A DNA stretch of 64,000 nt from contig NZ_CP047080.1 in assembly GCF_030408595.1 (NCBI RefSeq), positions 680,471 through 744,470 of the forward strand, in the 5' to 3' direction. The stretch comes from Corynebacterium canis. GTDB lineage: Bacteria > Actinomycetota > Actinomycetes > Mycobacteriales > Mycobacteriaceae. This document shows, one piece after another, positions 24,528 to 33,308 of this stretch. The notes under the pieces were generated by a model. That model made no database searches and was not told the origin of the DNA. It worked only from the letters and a program-made list of their open reading frames with translations. The first letter of the stretch is position 1, and each line of letters opens with the position of its first letter. The translations under genes and the position numbers were made by a program.

Positions 24528-24989
24528 GTGAGCAATTTCCGACGCTGTTCCCGCCCAGGCTGCGGCAAACCCGCCGTGGCGACACTGACGTACGCCTACT
24601 CGGAGTCCACGGCGGTGGTCGGGCCACTTGCGCCCAATAGCGAGCCGCACAGCTGGGACCTGTGCGAGGCCCACGCGGCGAAAATCACGGCGCCGCTCGG
24701 CTGGGAAATGCTCCGCGTGGACGATATTGAACACGACGATGCCGATGATGACCTCACCGCGCTGGCAAAGGCCGTGCGCGAGGCGGGGCGGAATGCGAGC
24801 GGGCTGGTCTTGCAAGAATTCGACGGCCACGGCCACGCGCACGGGCAGCGGCAGCCGCGGGCGCAACGCCAGCAACGGGCGCAGCGGAACAATACGGGGA
24901 CGAATCACCCGGTGCATCGTCCGAAAACACCGCCGATTCACCGGAAGGGACATCTTTTCGTTGTGCCCGACACGGAGGCCTCACCCTAG
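24528..24989 (+). CDS. DUF3499 family protein (Rv3258c-like)
   Basis: 153 residues starting FRRCSRPGCGKPAVATLTYAYSESTAVVGPL and continuing SWDLCEAHAAKITAPLGWEMLRV, the DUF3499 signature. CSRPGC, with the CEAH pair about 35 residues later, looks like a small zinc site. The second half is low complexity (H/G/Q/R/N) and probably unstructured. It starts with GTG 24528. It lies between the COG3824 gene (divergent) and manB, as in mycobacteria. Function unknown. Confidence 0.85.
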   Translation: MSNFRRCSRPGCGKPAVATLTYAYSESTAVVGPLAPNSEPHSWDLCEAHAAKITAPLGWEMLRVDDIEHDDADDDLTALAKAVREAGRNASGLVLQEFDGHGHAHGQRQPRAQRQQRAQRNNTGTNHPVHRPKTPPIHRKGHLFVVPDTEASP

Positions 24990-25053
24990 GCTTTTGCCGG
25001 AAACAAAGTAGAATGCTCGGGTATTGGTTTTCACGCACCCCAAGGAGTGTTCT

Positions 25054-26430
25054 ATGCGTACCCGGGAATCGGTTGAGGCCGTAATCAAGGCTTATGACGT
25101 CCGCGGCGTGGTAGGTGACGGTTTCGACGCAGATTTCATGCGTGACACGGGGGCTTCCTTTGGCCGTCTGATGCGCGGGGAGGGCGCGGGCGTGGTCGTG
25201 GTCGGACACGATATGCGCGATTCCTCGCCGGAGCTTTCCGCCGCGTTTGCCTCGGGCGTGGCCTCGCAGGGGCTCGATGTGATCGCGCTGGGGCTTACCT
25301 CCACCGATGAGTTGTACTACGCTTCCGGCGTGCTCGAATGCCCGGGCGCGATGTTTACCGCGAGCCATAATCCGGCGCAGTATAACGGCATTAAGATGTG
25401 CCGATCCGGCGCGCGACCCGTGGGCCAGGAGTCCGGCTTACGCACGATTATCGACGACCTGATTAACGGCGTCCCCGCATACTCCGGCGCCGTAGGCACC
25501 ATCGAAGATCGCGATGTGCTGGTTGGCTACGGTGAGTTTTTGCGCGGGCTGGTGGATCTGACCGGCATCCGCCCGCTGGTGGTGGCCGTGGACGCCGGCA
25601 ATGGCATGGGCGGGCTGACCGTTCCCGAGGTGCTTAAGGGCCTGCCGCTGACCGTGAAACCCTTGTATTTTGAGTTGGACGGCACGTTTCCTCACCATGA
25701 GGCGAACCCGCTGGAGCCGAAAAACTTGGTTGACCTGCAGAAATTCGTGGTGGACACGGGGGCGGACATCGGCCTTGCCTTTGACGGTGACGCCGACCGG
25801 TGCTTCGTCGTAGATGAAACCGGTGCGCCGGTCAGCCCGTCGGCCATTTGCGCGCTGGTGGCGCGGCGGTACCTGGAAACTTACCCGGGGGCGACCATTA
25901 TTCATAACCTGATCACCTCTAAATTCGTGCCGGAATCGATCCGCGCGGCGGGCGGCGTCCCGGAGCGCACCCGCGTCGGCCATTCCTTTATTAAGGCGCG
26001 CATGGCGGAGACCGGTGCCGTGTTTGGCGGCGAGCATTCCGCCCACTATTACTTCACCGAGTTCTTTAATGCGGATTCCGGGATGCTCGCGGCCCTGCAT
26101 GTGCTGGCGGCGCTGGGGCAGCAGGACAAGCCATTGTCCCAGCTTATGGCCGAATACAGCCCGTATGTGGCCTCCGGCGAGATCAATTCCAGGTTGGAGT
26201 CCGCCGCCGCGCAGCAGGAACGTACGCAGGCGGTGTTGGACGCGTTTGCGCACCGTACCGAGGCCATCGATCGTCTCGACGGCGTGACGGTTGAGCTCGC
26301 AGGTACCCCCGCGTGGTTCAACGTGCGCGCCTCCAATACGGAGCCGTTGCTGCGTCTGAATGTTGAGGCGCCTACGCAGGAAGAAGTGGATTCTTTGGTG
26401 GCGGAGATTTTGGGGATCATTCGCGCCTAG
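25054..26430 (+). CDS. manB: phosphomannomutase ManB (PmmA)
   Basis: It interconverts mannose 6-phosphate and mannose 1-phosphate, feeding manC. The catalytic serine loop is TASHNPAQYNGIK, the magnesium loop DGDADR, the sugar-binding loop GEHSAHYYF and the phosphate-binding loop RASNTEPLLRLN, in that order along 458 residues of a complete alpha-D-phosphohexomutase. ATG 25054 is chosen because CAAGGAG lies 9 bases ahead. The next gene starts 20 bases downstream; manB, the SIS-like gene and manA form one mannose-activation cluster. Confidence 0.94.
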   Translation: MRTRESVEAVIKAYDVRGVVGDGFDADFMRDTGASFGRLMRGEGAGVVVVGHDMRDSSPELSAAFASGVASQGLDVIALGLTSTDELYYASGVLECPGAMFTASHNPAQYNGIKMCRSGARPVGQESGLRTIIDDLINGVPAYSGAVGTIEDRDVLVGYGEFLRGLVDLTGIRPLVVAVDAGNGMGGLTVPEVLKGLPLTVKPLYFELDGTFPHHEANPLEPKNLVDLQKFVVDTGADIGLAFDGDADRCFVVDETGAPVSPSAICALVARRYLETYPGATIIHNLITSKFVPESIRAAGGVPERTRVGHSFIKARMAETGAVFGGEHSAHYYFTEFFNADSGMLAALHVLAALGQQDKPLSQLMAEYSPYVASGEINSRLESAAAQQERTQAVLDAFAHRTEAIDRLDGVTVELAGTPAWFNVRASNTEPLLRLNVEAPTQEEVDSLVAEILGIIRA

Positions 26431-26450
26431 GTCCGCTACTCTTGGACGGT

Positions 26451-27434
26451 ATGGACGTCTCCGCTTCGGATGGTTCTCGCTACGACCCAGAATTCGTGCG
26501 CTTTTTCGATGTCGCACATACCGGGGCCCACGTGCGTGCCATCTCCCAATATGTCGCCGCCGGGGAATTGGCGGACCTAGAACACATGAGCGCCCGGAGC
26601 GTGATTGTGTATTCCGCCAACGCCGAAGACGCCGCCGTGGTCAACCTCGTGGTGTCCGCGCTCGAGGTGCCGTGCCCGGTGATGGTGACTTCTCGGTTCC
26701 CCTTGTTCCTTGGCCCGCTGGATATCCTGCTGGTTGCCACCGATGGTTCCCTGAACGCCGAGGAGCAGGCCACCGCCGCGCTTACCGAGGCGTCGCGACG
26801 CGGGGCGCGCGTGCTTTTGGTGCAGAGCTCCGCCGAACTGAGGGACGAAACGCGGGCCCCGGTTTTGCCCGTGCCGCCGACTGCCGGGGCCGCCCAGAAT
26901 CCCGTCCGCTTGGCCTACGCGGTGGCCGCCGTGGCCCGCTCCCTGACGCTGGATAAACGCGTGGTATCGGAGGAATTAGAACGCGTGGCCGACGTGTTGG
27001 ATGAGGACCTTATGGCGCTCAGCCCGCAGCGCGACCTTTCCGTAAACCCGGCAAAGGCGTTGCGATATTCCACCGCCGATGCGTGCGTGGTGCACACGGC
27101 GACCCCGGAATTCCAAACCGCCGCCGAGGTGATCGCCCGCGTGTGGCAACGCTGGGGGATCCCGTGTTTCGCCGCAGATCACACGGCGTTGCAGGCGTTG
27201 AGCCACGACAATCCAGTAAGCAACGATATTTTTCATGACCCCTTCTTGGACGATGCGCCCGAAATGCTACCCTTGAAGGTTGTTGTGTGGGGCGCCGAGG
27301 GTGCCCCTAGTGTTGCGTTTGCTTCGGCGACCTACGCGCAGCATTGCGCGGATGCAAACTTGGGTGCTTTAGCAACGGCGGCGCGTTTTATCGTGCGTGC
27401 CGCCGCCGCAGCCATCTTCGAACTTGATGAATAG
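26451..27434 (+). CDS. SIS-like / TobH family protein (Rv3256c-like)
   Basis: A 327-residue protein with alternating beta strands and helices (ARSVIVYSANAEDAAVVNLVV, GPLDILLVATDGS, GARVLLVQSS, and C-terminally KVVVWGAEG), matching the sugar-isomerase-like proteins always found between manB and manA in Corynebacteriales. The position suggests a role in mannose phosphate metabolism; no active site can be named. ATG 26451 is used; a TTG 9 bases upstream is less likely. Its stop lies 10 bases before the GTG chosen for manA. Confidence 0.8.
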   Translation: MDVSASDGSRYDPEFVRFFDVAHTGAHVRAISQYVAAGELADLEHMSARSVIVYSANAEDAAVVNLVVSALEVPCPVMVTSRFPLFLGPLDILLVATDGSLNAEEQATAALTEASRRGARVLLVQSSAELRDETRAPVLPVPPTAGAAQNPVRLAYAVAAVARSLTLDKRVVSEELERVADVLDEDLMALSPQRDLSVNPAKALRYSTADACVVHTATPEFQTAAEVIARVWQRWGIPCFAADHTALQALSHDNPVSNDIFHDPFLDDAPEMLPLKVVVWGAEGAPSVAFASATYAQHCADANLGALATAARFIVRAAAAAIFELDE

Positions 27435-27444
27435 GACAAACTTC

Positions 27445-28647
27445 GTGAAATTGCTGTCTGGTGTTATCCGTGCCTACCCTTGGGGCTCCCGCACCGCGAT
27501 TGCAAGGTTACGAGGCGAACAGCCCACCTCCGCCCCGGAAGCCGAACTCTGGTTCGGTGCGCACCCGGGCGGTTCGTCGCTGATCGCCGGTACCCCGCTC
27601 ATTGATATCATTGCCGCCGATCCCGCTGGCACGCTCGGCCCCCGGGTGGTTGCGGAGTTCGGGGAACGCCTGCCGTTCCTGATGAAGATCCTCGCCGCCG
27701 CCGAGCCGCTATCGTTGCAGGCGCATCCGTCCCGCGCCCAGGCGATGGAGGGGTATCAACGTGAGAATGCCGCCGGCGTTCCCGTGAGCGCCCCGATGCG
27801 CAACTATAAGGACGATAATCATAAGCCGGAATTATTAGTGGCGCTCACCGAGTTTGAGGCGATGGCGGGTTTCCGCCCGCTGTCCGAAACGTCTGTGCTT
27901 TTCGACGCCCTGGCTTGCCCAGCGTTAGAACGCTACCGCAGCATGCTTGTGGGGGATCCGGCGGAGGAGGAATCTAACCTTCGGGCGCTGTTTACCACCT
28001 GGATCACCATTCCCACCACCGCCCGCCACCAGCTTATCGACGCGCTAGTGGAGCGCGCCCGCGACCATCTTTCCAGCACCTCGGAATGCGGCTGGATTGA
28101 GGAGGCCTGCAAAAACCTGTTGGCTTTGGCGGACCGCTACCCGGGCGACGTCGGCGTCCTCGGTGCCTTGCTTTTGAATAAGCTCACGCTGCAACCGGGC
28201 GAGGCAATCTACCTGGAGGCGGGGCAGCTTCATGCCTATGTTCACGGCATGGGCGTGGAGATCATGGCCAATAGCGATAACGTATTGCGCGGCGGCCTGA
28301 CCTCGAAATACGTCGATGTTCCCGAGCTGGTCAAGGTCCTTGACTTCCACAGTTTGCGCCGCGTGGTCCGGCACCCTGAGTCCGACGACTCCGGCTGGGA
28401 CCACTACCCGGTTCCCATCGACGAGTTTTCCCTCGCCGCCACCACGCTGAACGCCGACGAATCCCGCGCCTTTGCCATCACCGGCCCCACAATCGTGTTG
28501 TGCACTAACGGCCGCGCGTTGGCCCGCAGCGGCGCCGAAGAGCTCACCATTGGCCCCGCCCAAGCCATCTGGCTGCCCGCCGGTGCGGGCTCGGTGGAGC
28601 TCATCAGCCAACACCCCGGCACCCAACTCTTCCGCGCCACCGTCTAA
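27445..28647 (+). CDS. manA: mannose-6-phosphate isomerase ManA (type I)
   Basis: It interconverts fructose 6-phosphate and mannose 6-phosphate, the entry to GDP-mannose. Type I zinc isomerase motifs: AYPWGSRTAI, LQAHPSRAQAMEG (zinc His), NYKDDNHKPELLVAL (zinc Glu and His) and YLEAGQLHAYVHGMGVEIMANSDNVLRGGLTSKYVD. 400 residues is usual. GTG 27445 is favoured because AGGA lies 8 bases ahead; ATG 27427 would overlap the upstream gene and has no site. The region after its stop is 1.2 kb of repeats. Confidence 0.93.
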   Translation: MKLLSGVIRAYPWGSRTAIARLRGEQPTSAPEAELWFGAHPGGSSLIAGTPLIDIIAADPAGTLGPRVVAEFGERLPFLMKILAAAEPLSLQAHPSRAQAMEGYQRENAAGVPVSAPMRNYKDDNHKPELLVALTEFEAMAGFRPLSETSVLFDALACPALERYRSMLVGDPAEEESNLRALFTTWITIPTTARHQLIDALVERARDHLSSTSECGWIEEACKNLLALADRYPGDVGVLGALLLNKLTLQPGEAIYLEAGQLHAYVHGMGVEIMANSDNVLRGGLTSKYVDVPELVKVLDFHSLRRVVRHPESDDSGWDHYPVPIDEFSLAATTLNADESRAFAITGPTIVLCTNGRALARSGAEELTIGPAQAIWLPAGAGSVELISQHPGTQLFRATV

Positions 28648-28745
28648 CGAGCCTACGTCCACGAATCTCAGGCCGTTTCGGAAACCACTTCCGCACCTCG
28701 AACCGCTCGCGCAAAGTTAGAAATATATCGAACCATCCGCCCTGT

Positions 28746-28836
28746 CAGATCTGCCTCAGGCAGATGTAACACGGCGGTTTGGCGCTCCTGCGGAAACACC
28801 ACCACTCGGCGACCGCCGTGTCGAATCTGCCTGAGC
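28746..28836 (-). repeat. dispersed repeat family A, copy at 28.7 kb
   Basis: Begins with the palindrome ATCTGCCTCAGGCAGAT (28749-28765), has the centre CTCCTGCGGAAACACCACC and ends GTGTCGAATCTGCCTGAG, the reverse of the copy at 1918. Confidence 0.82.
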
Positions 28837-28913
28837 GCGGAAAACCATCGGCCGATTCCGGACCCCAAGTCACCCCAGCGGCAGTAAGTTGTGCGCCACC
28901 GCCGAGGTCACCG

Positions 28914-29093
28914 ATGAGTTGTGCGCAACCATCGACCTGGGGCTGGTCTTTCTATTCTTCATTGACCACCTCAACGAAGAAATCCCGGACGAATCTGGAC
29001 CAAAAACGCCGCAGCTCGTCTTTCCATTCTTCGTTGAGGTGCCCAATGAAGAAATTCCGGACGATCGCAGGTCAACGGCTGTGCACAACCTAT
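28914..29093 (-). repeat. dispersed repeat family B, copy 4
   Basis: Starts GAGTTGTGCGCAACC and ends CTGTGCACAACC. The two hairpins read TTCTTC-A-TTG-ACCACCT-CAA-C-GAAGAA and TTCTTC-G-TTG-AGGTGCC-CAA-T-GAAGAA. The second stem-loop is almost the reverse complement of the first (one change), while the flanks (TCTTTCYA before, ATYCCGGACGA after) are direct repeats. Confidence 0.88.
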
Positions 29094-29159
29094 CCGGAGC
29101 CGCACGCGACCTATCGGCGGATCACCCGCGGCCCAGTCACACAAGGCTTTTTCGTGCGG

Positions 29160-29285
29160 TCGAGTTCGAACTTTCTCGAACTAACCCCCTTCGCCGGATC
29201 TGCCTCAGGCACATCGAACACGGCCGTTTTGCCCACCTGCGGAAACATCCCTCCGAACGCCCCGGCATGTCGAATCTGCCTGAGC
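29160..29285 (-). repeat. dispersed repeat family A with hairpin, copy at 29.2 kb
   Basis: The hairpin GAGTTCGAACTTTCTCGAAC (29162-29181) precedes GATCTGCCTCAGGCACATC and the centre CACCTGCGGAAACATCC; the end is ATGTCGAATCTGCCTGAG. The palindrome has one change (CAC for CAG). Confidence 0.8.
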
Positions 29286-29361
29286 GCGGAAGACCATTGG
29301 CCGATTTCGGACCCCAAGTCATCCCAGCGGCAGTAAGTTGTGCGCCACCGCCGAGGTCACC

Positions 29362-29556
29362 GATGAGTTGTGCGCAACCGCCGACCTGGGACTCGTCTTT
29401 CTATTCTTCATTCGGGGGTCTTACGAAGAAATTCCGGACGAATCTGGGCCAAAAACGCTGACCAAAAACGCCGCAGCTCGTCTTTCCATTCTTCGTTGAG
29501 CGCTCCAAAGAAGAAATTCAGGACGATCGCAGGTCAACGGTCGTGCACACTCTATC
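29362..29556 (-). repeat. dispersed repeat family B, copy 5, with internal 18-bp duplication
   Basis: Starts GAGTTGTGCGCAACC. The middle contains CCAAAAACGCTGACCAAAAA, a local duplication that lengthens this copy to about 195 bp. The second hairpin has the GAGCGCTC loop of copy 1 in the opposite sense. Confidence 0.82.
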
Positions 29557-29607
29557 CGGAATCGCACACGACTTGTCGGTGGAGGCTGCCGGGAGAGCAT
29601 TCCCAGA

Positions 29608-29736
29608 CGATACGGTTCGAACTTTCTCGAACCAACCTCCTTAACTGGATCTGCCTCAGGCACATCTCACAGGGCAAGTTCGGCGTCCTGCGGAAACACC
29701 ACCGCGCGGCGGTCGGCGTGTCGAATCTGCCTGAGC
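29608..29736 (-). repeat. dispersed repeat family A with hairpin, copy at 29.6 kb
   Basis: Hairpin GGTTCGAACTTTCTCGAACC at 29611-29630 (perfect arms GGTTCGA/TCGAACC), then GATCTGCCTCAGGCACATC, centre GTCCTGCGGAAACACCACC and end GTGTCGAATCTGCCTGAG. Confidence 0.82.
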
Positions 29737-29844
29737 TCGGATTTTGCGGAGCTTGTGGGGCGTGGGGCGCGGCAGGAAGGTTTTGGACAAACGAAACCCG
29801 CCTCCGATTGGATCGGGGCGGGTTGAGGGCTTTAGTGACGCGGG

Positions 29845-31254
29845 TTACTTATCGGAATCGGTGTTCCTAGACGGCTTCAAAGTCTTGGTTTCCTTTGCGC
29901 TTTGTGTGGACTGCTCATCCCGCTTTGCACGCTCGCGCTTGGCCTTATCCGACGTGTCCTGTCGTTCCTCTTCGCGTTCTTTTTCTTCGCGTTCCTTTTC
30001 CTCGCGGGCCTTCTTTTCTTCCTCGGTCTCGTCCGGATTGGGCTCGCCCGTGGGTTCCTTATCTGCGTCGACGTCAAGGTCCGTGCCATTGGGCTCGGGG
30101 GCTTCGGGCTTAGGGGTAGACGTCTTCGGGGTGGAAGGCTTCAGCAAATCCAACACGCCGAACAGGCCACGGCGTTCGCCAACGAGAACGGCGTCGCCGC
30201 CGTTGCCACCGGCGTCACCGTTGTCGGCGTCATCATCGTGGATGATGACCTCGTGTTCGGTGGTCTGTGCCGGAGGCGCTGGAGGATCCTGTGGCGGAGC
30301 CGGGTTCGGTTCCGGTTCCGGCTGCGGCTGGGCAGTCGGCGTTGGCACCGGCTGAGGCTGAGGCTGAGGCTCGGGTTGCGGCTGAGGCTGAGGTTCGGGC
30401 TCAGGCTGCGGGTTCGGCTGCGGGGCAGGTGGCTCCGGCGAGGGCTCAGTCGTGGGATTCGGCGCCGGTGGATTTGGAGCCGGCGGGTTTGGCGCAGGCT
30501 GATTCGAGGTAGGCGGGTTCGGCGCCGGGGGATTAGGCGCCGGCGGGTTCGGGGCGGGCTCCGGTTCCGAGGTCGGATCGGAAGGCTTCGGCTCGGGGCG
30601 CGGCGTGGTTGGCCGCGGCGGCTCGGGCTGCGGGGACTCCGAGTGCGGCGGGTTCGGAGCGGACTCGCTCGGCTCCGAAATGTTATCGTTCGGGCCGGGC
30701 TGCCCACCGTGGTCCGGATTCGGATTCGGGGCAGGGGGCTGAGGTTGTGGGGCCGGAGCTTGGTTGTCGTTCGGTGCGGCCGGGGCGTCGATAAGCGTGG
30801 ACGTGGTGGTGTTGCCCGGCTGCTGGGGAGCTACGGTCTGACTGCCGGTGGGCTCGGGTTGAGCGGGTGCGCCGGGGTTTGTGACAGTAGTAGAAACCAC
30901 CGTCATAGCGGTGGTTGTGCTGACGTTATCCGGTTGCGGCCGGTACAGGCGTGTCGGAGTATTCGCCGAGCCGGTAGAAATGTGTGCGTTCGGCGCGAGA
31001 AACGGGTCCCCACGCAGGGCGGCAATGATCGGCGGGAGGTCCGTTGTACCTGGTGCGGAAGGCATCGTCGACGCGGGCGCTGGCGCTGAAAAGTAGGAGA
31101 GCTGAGATTGAGAGGAAGATGTGGTGTGCTGCATGCCAGCCACAGTTTCTCGTGGTGTGGCCTCAGAAAACTTCCACACGAGAATGCCAATGACCGCTGC
31201 GGCGAAACACCCCGCAGCGACAAAGGCGAGAAAGCTCTGGGTCTCCGCTTTCAA
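29845..31254 (-). CDS. membrane-anchored proline-rich protein, unknown
   Basis: 469 residues. A short cytoplasmic start, one membrane helix (residues about 7-30) and then a long outside part: a Ser/Thr/Pro region, a Pro-rich region (about 150-330) with many PAPNPP, PQPEP and PQPQP repeats, an acidic patch (HEVIIHDDDADNGDAGGNGGD) and a highly charged Lys/Glu/Arg end (EEKKAREEKEREEKEREEE) likely to form a helix. No enzyme domain is present. It could span the peptidoglycan. It converges with manA across the repeat block and diverges from the DUF4259 gene. Confidence 0.75.
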   Translation of the reverse strand: MKAETQSFLAFVAAGCFAAAVIGILVWKFSEATPRETVAGMQHTTSSSQSQLSYFSAPAPASTMPSAPGTTDLPPIIAALRGDPFLAPNAHISTGSANTPTRLYRPQPDNVSTTTAMTVVSTTVTNPGAPAQPEPTGSQTVAPQQPGNTTTSTLIDAPAAPNDNQAPAPQPQPPAPNPNPDHGGQPGPNDNISEPSESAPNPPHSESPQPEPPRPTTPRPEPKPSDPTSEPEPAPNPPAPNPPAPNPPTSNQPAPNPPAPNPPAPNPTTEPSPEPPAPQPNPQPEPEPQPQPQPEPQPQPQPVPTPTAQPQPEPEPNPAPPQDPPAPPAQTTEHEVIIHDDDADNGDAGGNGGDAVLVGERRGLFGVLDLLKPSTPKTSTPKPEAPEPNGTDLDVDADKEPTGEPNPDETEEEKKAREEKEREEKEREEERQDTSDKAKRERAKRDEQSTQSAKETKTLKPSRNTDSDK

Positions 31255-31362
31255 CGGCGACGCTCCTCAACTACATTGACAGGTAACAAGCTGGTAACAG
31301 CGCTGAGACTAGCACGGCCAGCGAATCTACCTCAATACCTTCCGTCAAAGTAGGGGAATGCC

Positions 31363-31716
31363 ATGGGCACCTGGGACATGAAAATATTCGCCGAAGACAC
31401 CAATGTGGACTTTCTTGATGAGCTTTCCGGTTTGGAGGACGAAGACATCATCGAAGCGATCGAAGATGCGTGCAAGCTTGTTTTGAGTGAAACAAAGGTG
31501 TCCGTCGACGAGCAGCAAAATGGTTTCTGCGCTGCAACTATTGCGGCGATTTGGGCGGGCGCGCCGTATTCCGCAGGTGACGTCGTGGATGAGTATCCAT
31601 TTATTCGAGAACTCGCTGGTTCCGGCAGCGAAGAACTCAATGCCGCGGCGTCTGAAGTTTTGGAGAAGATTGAGGTCGATGAAGACCTCGATGTCTATTT
31701 GGAAGCGCTCAATTGA
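31363..31716 (+). CDS. DUF4259 family protein
   Basis: 117 residues, MGTWDMKIFAEDTNVDFLDELSGL, followed by AIWAGAPYSAGD and an acidic end; this is the DUF4259 pattern (MGxWGxxxFxxDxxxDFLxEL). These small cytosolic acidic proteins have no known function. GTAGGGG lies 6 bases before the ATG. It precedes sahH by about 150 bases but has no obvious functional tie to it. Confidence 0.8.
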   Translation: MGTWDMKIFAEDTNVDFLDELSGLEDEDIIEAIEDACKLVLSETKVSVDEQQNGFCAATIAAIWAGAPYSAGDVVDEYPFIRELAGSGSEELNAAASEVLEKIEVDEDLDVYLEALN

Positions 31717-31748
31717 TCCATTCCTCGTGAAAGTGCTCCACATCACAA

Positions 31749-31764
31749 AGTGAGTTTAGTCACG
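31749..31764. promoter_or_regulatory. candidate GlxR (CRP-type) site upstream of sahH
   Basis: AGTGAGTTTAGTCACG fits the GTGA-N6-TCAC core of the corynebacterial cAMP-responsive regulator GlxR. It lies 105 bases before the sahH start. It was found by eye; binding is not shown. Confidence 0.4.
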
Positions 31765-31868
31765 CGGTAGTCACATTGTTCACTCTGGTACATGTTCCTG
31801 AGAATCGGCTCCGGGTGGCTACAGTAGGGTGCGTAGGTTTTCTCAACGCTTCAGGAGCACACTCACGA

Positions 31869-33308
31869 ATGTTTAAGGTCGCTGATCTCTCTTTGGCCGA
31901 GGCGGGCCGCCACCAGATCCGCCTCGCGGAATACGAAATGCCCGGGCTGATGGAATTGCGTCGGGAGTACGCGGCCGAGCAACCTCTCAAGGGCGCGCGC
32001 ATCGCAGGCTCCATCCATATGACCGTGCAAACCGCGGTGCTCATTGAAACGCTCACGGCGTTGGGGGCCGAGGTCCGGTGGGCGTCCTGCAATATTTTCT
32101 CCACCCAGGACGAAGCGGCGGCGGCCGTGGTCGTGGGCGCCGGCACCCCGGCGGACCCCCAAGGCGTGCCGGTGTTCGCGTGGAAGGGCGAAACCCTCGA
32201 AGAATACTGGTGGTGCCTCGACCAGGTGTTTGACTGGGGTACGGACGCGAACGGCGTGGAAATCCTGCCCAATATGATCCTCGACGACGGCGGCGATGCC
32301 ACCATGGCGGTGATCCGCGGCACGCAATTCGAGGCGGCCGGCCTCGTTCCGCCCGTCCAGGACGGTGATTCCGACGAGTACATCGCCTTCCTCGCCATGT
32401 TGCGCGCTTCCTTGGAGCGGGACGCCACCCGCTGGACCCGCATCGGCAAGGCGGTTAAGGGCGTGACGGAGGAAACCACTACCGGCGTGCATCGGCTGTA
32501 TCATTTCGCCGAGGAAGGGGTGCTGCCGTTCCCGGCGATGAACGTGAATGACGCCGTGACAAAGTCGAAGTTTGATAATAAGTACGGAACCCGCCATTCC
32601 TTGATCGACGGGATTAACCGCGCCACCGATATGTTGATGGGCGGTAAGAACGTGCTTATCTGCGGTTACGGCGACGTCGGCAAGGGCTGTGCGGAGGCCA
32701 TGGCCGGGCAGGGCGCGCGCGTGAAGGTGACGGAGGCGGACCCCATTAACGCATTGCAGGCGCTTATGGACGGCTTCCCCGTGGTCACCGTTGAGCAGGC
32801 GATTGCCGACGCCGATATTGTGATCACCGCCACCGGTAACCTCGGCATTATTTCCTTCGAGCACATGTTGCAGATGAAGGATCACGCCGTGCTGGGCAAT
32901 ATCGGCCACTTTGATAATGAGATTGATATGCACTCGTTGCTGCACCGCGATGATGTGTCCCGGCTGACCATTAAGCCGCAGGTCGATGAGTTTACGCTTC
33001 CGAACGGCCGCTCCATCGTGGTGCTGTCCGAGGGCCGCCTGCTGAACCTGGGCAACGCGACGGGGCACCCGAGCTTTGTGATGTCCACCTCCTTTGCGGA
33101 CCAGACCATCGCGCAGATCGAGCTGTTTTGCCACGGCGAGAAGTACCGCAATGAGGTGTACCGCCTGCCCAAGATCCTCGATGAAAAGGTCGCACGCATT
33201 CACGTCGAAGCTTTGGGCGGGACGCTCACCGAGCTCACCAAAGAACAGGCTGAGTACATCGGCGTGGACGTGGCGGGCCCGTATAAGCCGGAGCATTACC
33301 GCTACTAA
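31869..33308 (+). CDS. sahH: adenosylhomocysteinase SahH
   Basis: It hydrolyses S-adenosylhomocysteine to homocysteine and adenosine, closing the methyl cycle. The 479-residue protein begins [27 protein letters not shown], shows [15 protein letters not shown] and DDGGDATM, and has the NAD-binding segment [16 protein letters not shown] near residue 262 and the C-terminal KPEHYRY that completes the neighbour's NAD site. ATG 31869 is chosen because AGGAG lies 11 bases ahead; an upstream GTG-type extension would add 31 unrelated residues. Its stop overlaps the tmk start (TAATG). Confidence 0.96.
   Translation: MFKVADLSLAEAGRHQIRLAEYEMPGLMELRREYAAEQPLKGARIAGSIHMTVQTAVLIETLTALGAEVRWASCNIFSTQDEAAAAVVVGAGTPADPQGVPVFAWKGETLEEYWWCLDQVFDWGTDANGVEILPNMILDDGGDATMAVIRGTQFEAAGLVPPVQDGDSDEYIAFLAMLRASLERDATRWTRIGKAVKGVTEETTTGVHRLYHFAEEGVLPFPAMNVNDAVTKSKFDNKYGTRHSLIDGINRATDMLMGGKNVLICGYGDVGKGCAEAMAGQGARVKVTEADPINALQALMDGFPVVTVEQAIADADIVITATGNLGIISFEHMLQMKDHAVLGNIGHFDNEIDMHSLLHRDDVSRLTIKPQVDEFTLPNGRSIVVLSEGRLLNLGNATGHPSFVMSTSFADQTIAQIELFCHGEKYRNEVYRLPKILDEKVARIHVEALGGTLTELTKEQAEYIGVDVAGPYKPEHYRY

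Larger units (their letters stand above)
28648..29844. other. 1.2-kb non-coding region with alternating repeats A-B-A-B-A
   Basis: Between convergent manA and the proline-rich gene lie family A copies at 28746-28836, 29197-29285 and 29647-29736, and family B copies at 28914-29093 and 29362-29556, all inverted relative to copies elsewhere. A direct repeat of about 120 bp (28828-28945 and 29277-29394) spans the A-B junction, so the second A-B unit seems to be a tandem duplicate of the first. No gene was recognised. Confidence 0.75.

Noticed and set aside
28889..29461. Open frame encoding a conserved peptide (VFLFFI, EEIPDESGPK, VFLFFV, EEIPDDRRS) in the family B copies
   Set aside because: The frame lacks a start and ribosome-binding site, other frames are equally open, copy 5 is frameshifted, and hydrophobic/charged alternation follows from the hairpin sequence.
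29902..31089. Long open frame on the plus strand opposite the proline-rich gene, encoding an Arg-rich protein
   Set aside because: It is the shadow of a Pro/Glu/Gln-rich coding sequence; the minus strand has a start, membrane helix and plausible composition.
31717..31868. S-adenosylhomocysteine riboswitch in the sahH leader
   Set aside because: The leader is short and no conserved SAH-riboswitch stem-pseudoknot pattern could be made out by eye.
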